Assembly (NCBI GenBank): GCA_009929095.1
Contig: SABF01000063.1
Span: forward strand, 1-7,880
Direction: 5' to 3'
DNA length: 7,880 bases
DNA from: Erysipelotrichia bacterium
Lineage (GTDB): Bacteria; Bacillota_I; Bacilli_A; Erysipelotrichales; Erysipelotrichaceae
The notes under the pieces were generated by a model. It did no database searches, was not told where the DNA came from, and saw nothing but the letters and a program-made list of their open reading frames with translations. Each line of letters opens with the position of its first letter. Position 1 is the stretch's first letter. Position numbers and translations under genes: made by a program. This document shows positions 6,651 to 7,880 of the stretch, piece after piece.

Positions 6651-6684
6651 ACGCGGAAAATCGCCGAATTTAGCGACTTGTCCA

Positions 6685-6714
6685 TTTACTCACGAAATGA
6701 GCGAGTGTTATAAT
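6685..6714 (+). promoter_or_regulatory. Proximal promoter of pgk (P2)
   Basis: TGTTATAAT at 6706-6714 is a perfect extended -10 (TATAAT at 6709-6714), with TTTACT at 6685-6690 as a 4-of-6 -35 at 18 bp. Initiation near 6721 would leave a leader of about 23 bases containing the ribosome binding site. It is the strongest promoter-like sequence in this gap. An imperfect inverted repeat (ACTCAC 6688-6693 with GCGAGT 6701-6706, one mismatch) lies in its spacer. Confidence 0.72.
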
Positions 6715-6743
6715 AATCAGTGCAAAAAGGAGGAGATTCAAGC

Positions 6744-7880
6744 ATGACAAAGGTTATGGTTAAGGATCTGGACGTTAAGGGTAAGCGCGTCATTGTACGT
6801 GTTGACTTTAATGTTCCCCACAAGAATGGAGTAATTACGGATGACAACCGCATTCGTGCCGCACTTCCAACAATCAACTATCTGACAGAGAATGGCGCCA
6901 GGGTGATTCTGATGAGCCACCTGGGAAAGATCAAGACAGACGAGGATAAAGTAAAGAATGATATGTCCATCGTTGCCACACGCCTCGGCGAACTTCAGTC
7001 CGCTCCAGTTACATTTGTAAATACAACACGCGGCGCAGAGCTCGAAGATGCAGTTGCTGCAATGAAGGATGGCGACATTGTCCTGATGCAGAACACTCGC
7101 TATGAAAAAGGCGAAACAAAGAATGACCCGGAGCTTAGCGAATACTGGGCAAAACTTGGCGATGCATTTGTAGAAGATGCATTCGGTTCCGTACACAGAG
7201 CACACGCTTCCACAGTTGGAATTCCTTCCAACATGAAGGAAGTTGCCGGCGGATTCCTGATTGAAAAAGAACTGAAGTATCTTGGACAGGCACTGGATGA
7301 TCCGAAACATCCGTTCGTTGCAGTACTGGGCGGAGCTAAGGTATCTGATAAGATTGCCGTTATTGAGAATCTTCTGAAGATCGCAGACAAGGTTATTGTC
7401 GGCGGCGGCATGGCTTATACCTTCTATAAGGCACAGGGCTGGAACGTTGGTACTTCCCTGCTTGAAGAAGACAAGATTGATATTGCCAAGAGCTTCCTTG
7501 AAAAGGGCAAAGGCAAGCTGGTCCTTCCGGTTGATACTGTTATCGCTAATGATTTCGACAATCCGACTGATGTACAGACTGTCGACGCTGATAAGATTCC
7601 TGATGGATACATGGGACTCGATATCGGCCCGAAGACTGTTGAACTGTTCACTAAGGAACTTGCCGGTGCTCATACTGTATTCTGGAATGGACCGATGGGC
7701 GTGTTCGAGAAGGAACAGTTTGCAGTTGGAACAGTCGGCGTATGCAAGGCAATTGCCGGTCTTGATGACTGCATGTCCGTTATCGGCGGCGGAGATTCCG
7801 CATCTGCTGCGAAGAACCTCGGCTACGCTGACAAGTTCACACACATCTCCACAGGCGGCGGCGCATCACTTGAATATATG
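6744..7880 (+). CDS. pgk: Phosphoglycerate kinase, 3' end cut by the window
   Basis: Pgk transfers phosphate from 1,3-bisphosphoglycerate to ADP, the first ATP-yielding step of glycolysis, in the cytoplasm. Exactly 379 codons are open to the last base with no stop; relatives are about 395-400 residues, so 15-20 are missing. Substrate-side motifs are RVDFNVP (19-25), SHLGK (58-62), NTRYEKGE (117-124, conserved Arg119) and HRAHAS (151-156). ATP-side motifs are GGAKVSDK (196-203), GGGMAYTF (220-227), DIGPKT (293-298), [10 protein letters not shown] (313-322), GGGDSA (348-353) and STGGGASLE (369-377). No key residue appears lost. AGGAGG at 6728-6733 lies 10 bases before the ATG, a strong ribosome site as expected for a highly expressed gene. 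It has its own promoters and does not appear to be preceded by gap in this window. Confidence 0.97.
   Translation, partial: MTKVMVKDLDVKGKRVIVRVDFNVPHKNGVITDDNRIRAALPTINYLTENGARVILMSHLGKIKTDEDKVKNDMSIVATRLGELQSAPVTFVNTTRGAELEDAVAAMKDGDIVLMQNTRYEKGETKNDPELSEYWAKLGDAFVEDAFGSVHRAHASTVGIPSNMKEVAGGFLIEKELKYLGQALDDPKHPFVAVLGGAKVSDKIAVIENLLKIADKVIVGGGMAYTFYKAQGWNVGTSLLEEDKIDIAKSFLEKGKGKLVLPVDTVIANDFDNPTDVQTVDADKIPDGYMGLDIGPKTVELFTKELAGAHTVFWNGPMGVFEKEQFAVGTVGVCKAIAGLDDCMSVIGGGDSASAAKNLGYADKFTHISTGGGASLEYM

Noticed and set aside
6605..6660. Intrinsic terminator after fluC (CTTTCAGAAAG at 6607-6617, or CCGC/GCGG pairing at 6633-6656)
   Set aside because: The stems are 4-5 bp and not followed by a T-run. 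Read-through into pgk, or a factor-dependent end, cannot be excluded.
6738..7844. A 368-residue open frame on the minus strand opposite pgk
   Set aside because: The + strand frame is a textbook phosphoglycerate kinase over its whole length. The antisense product shows no recognisable domain and has a Cys/Ile/Leu-rich composition typical of reverse-complemented coding sequence. No promoter or ribosome site was seen for it. It is long only because pgk codon use rarely puts antisense stops in that phase.
1..7880. Mobile elements, CRISPR arrays, tRNA/rRNA genes, defence or secretion genes
   Set aside because: No transposase, integrase, terminal inverted repeats, spaced direct repeats or RNA gene sequence was seen. 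The genes are housekeeping and metabolic with similar base use throughout.

Overview
The window reads as an ordinary chromosomal stretch from a Bacillota (Firmicutes) bacterium of moderate GC content. The evidence is strong AGGAGG-type ribosome binding sites, extended -10 promoters (TGnTATAAT), a paired glgC-glgD arrangement typical of this phylum, and sites matching the CcpA catabolite-response (cre) consensus. A class such as Erysipelotrichia is possible, but this is inference; the sequence alone does not fix the genus. All genuine genes lie on the + strand.

Layout: (1) 1-372 is the 3' part of ung (uracil-DNA glycosylase), overlapping by 11 bases with folC (362-1576, folylpolyglutamate/dihydrofolate synthase). 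(2) 1577-1690 is a dense regulatory gap: a 14-bp palindrome, two extended -10 elements, a full cre match and a 28-bp dyad. (3) 1691-5419 is a compact glycogen synthesis operon, glgC-glgD-glgA, with gaps of 13 and 20 bases, closed by a clear intrinsic terminator (5437-5465). (4) 5499-6604 holds an NfsA/NfrA-type flavin nitroreductase and a FluC/CrcB fluoride channel, translationally adjacent and behind their own extended -10 promoter. (5) 6605-6743 is a second regulatory gap with two candidate promoters and a partial cre match. (6) 6744-7880 is pgk (phosphoglycerate kinase), intact at the start and cut by the window end about 15-20 residues short of its C-terminus. It is open to the end of the window and is the real gene there, despite a long antisense open frame opposite it.

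How the genes work together: GlgC (with its non-catalytic relative GlgD) makes ADP-glucose and GlgA polymerises it to alpha-1,4-glucan. The branching enzyme and phosphorylase genes often found with them are absent from this cluster. The cre match on the glgC promoter suggests that carbon status controls glycogen synthesis, and a weaker cre-like site lies in a pgk promoter. ung and folC are linked by overlap; both bear on uracil in DNA, since folate supply determines dTMP synthesis.

I found no mobile element, CRISPR array, tRNA or rRNA, and no evidence for a previously undescribed system. The most worthwhile signals are the regulatory architectures at 1577-1690 and 6605-6743.
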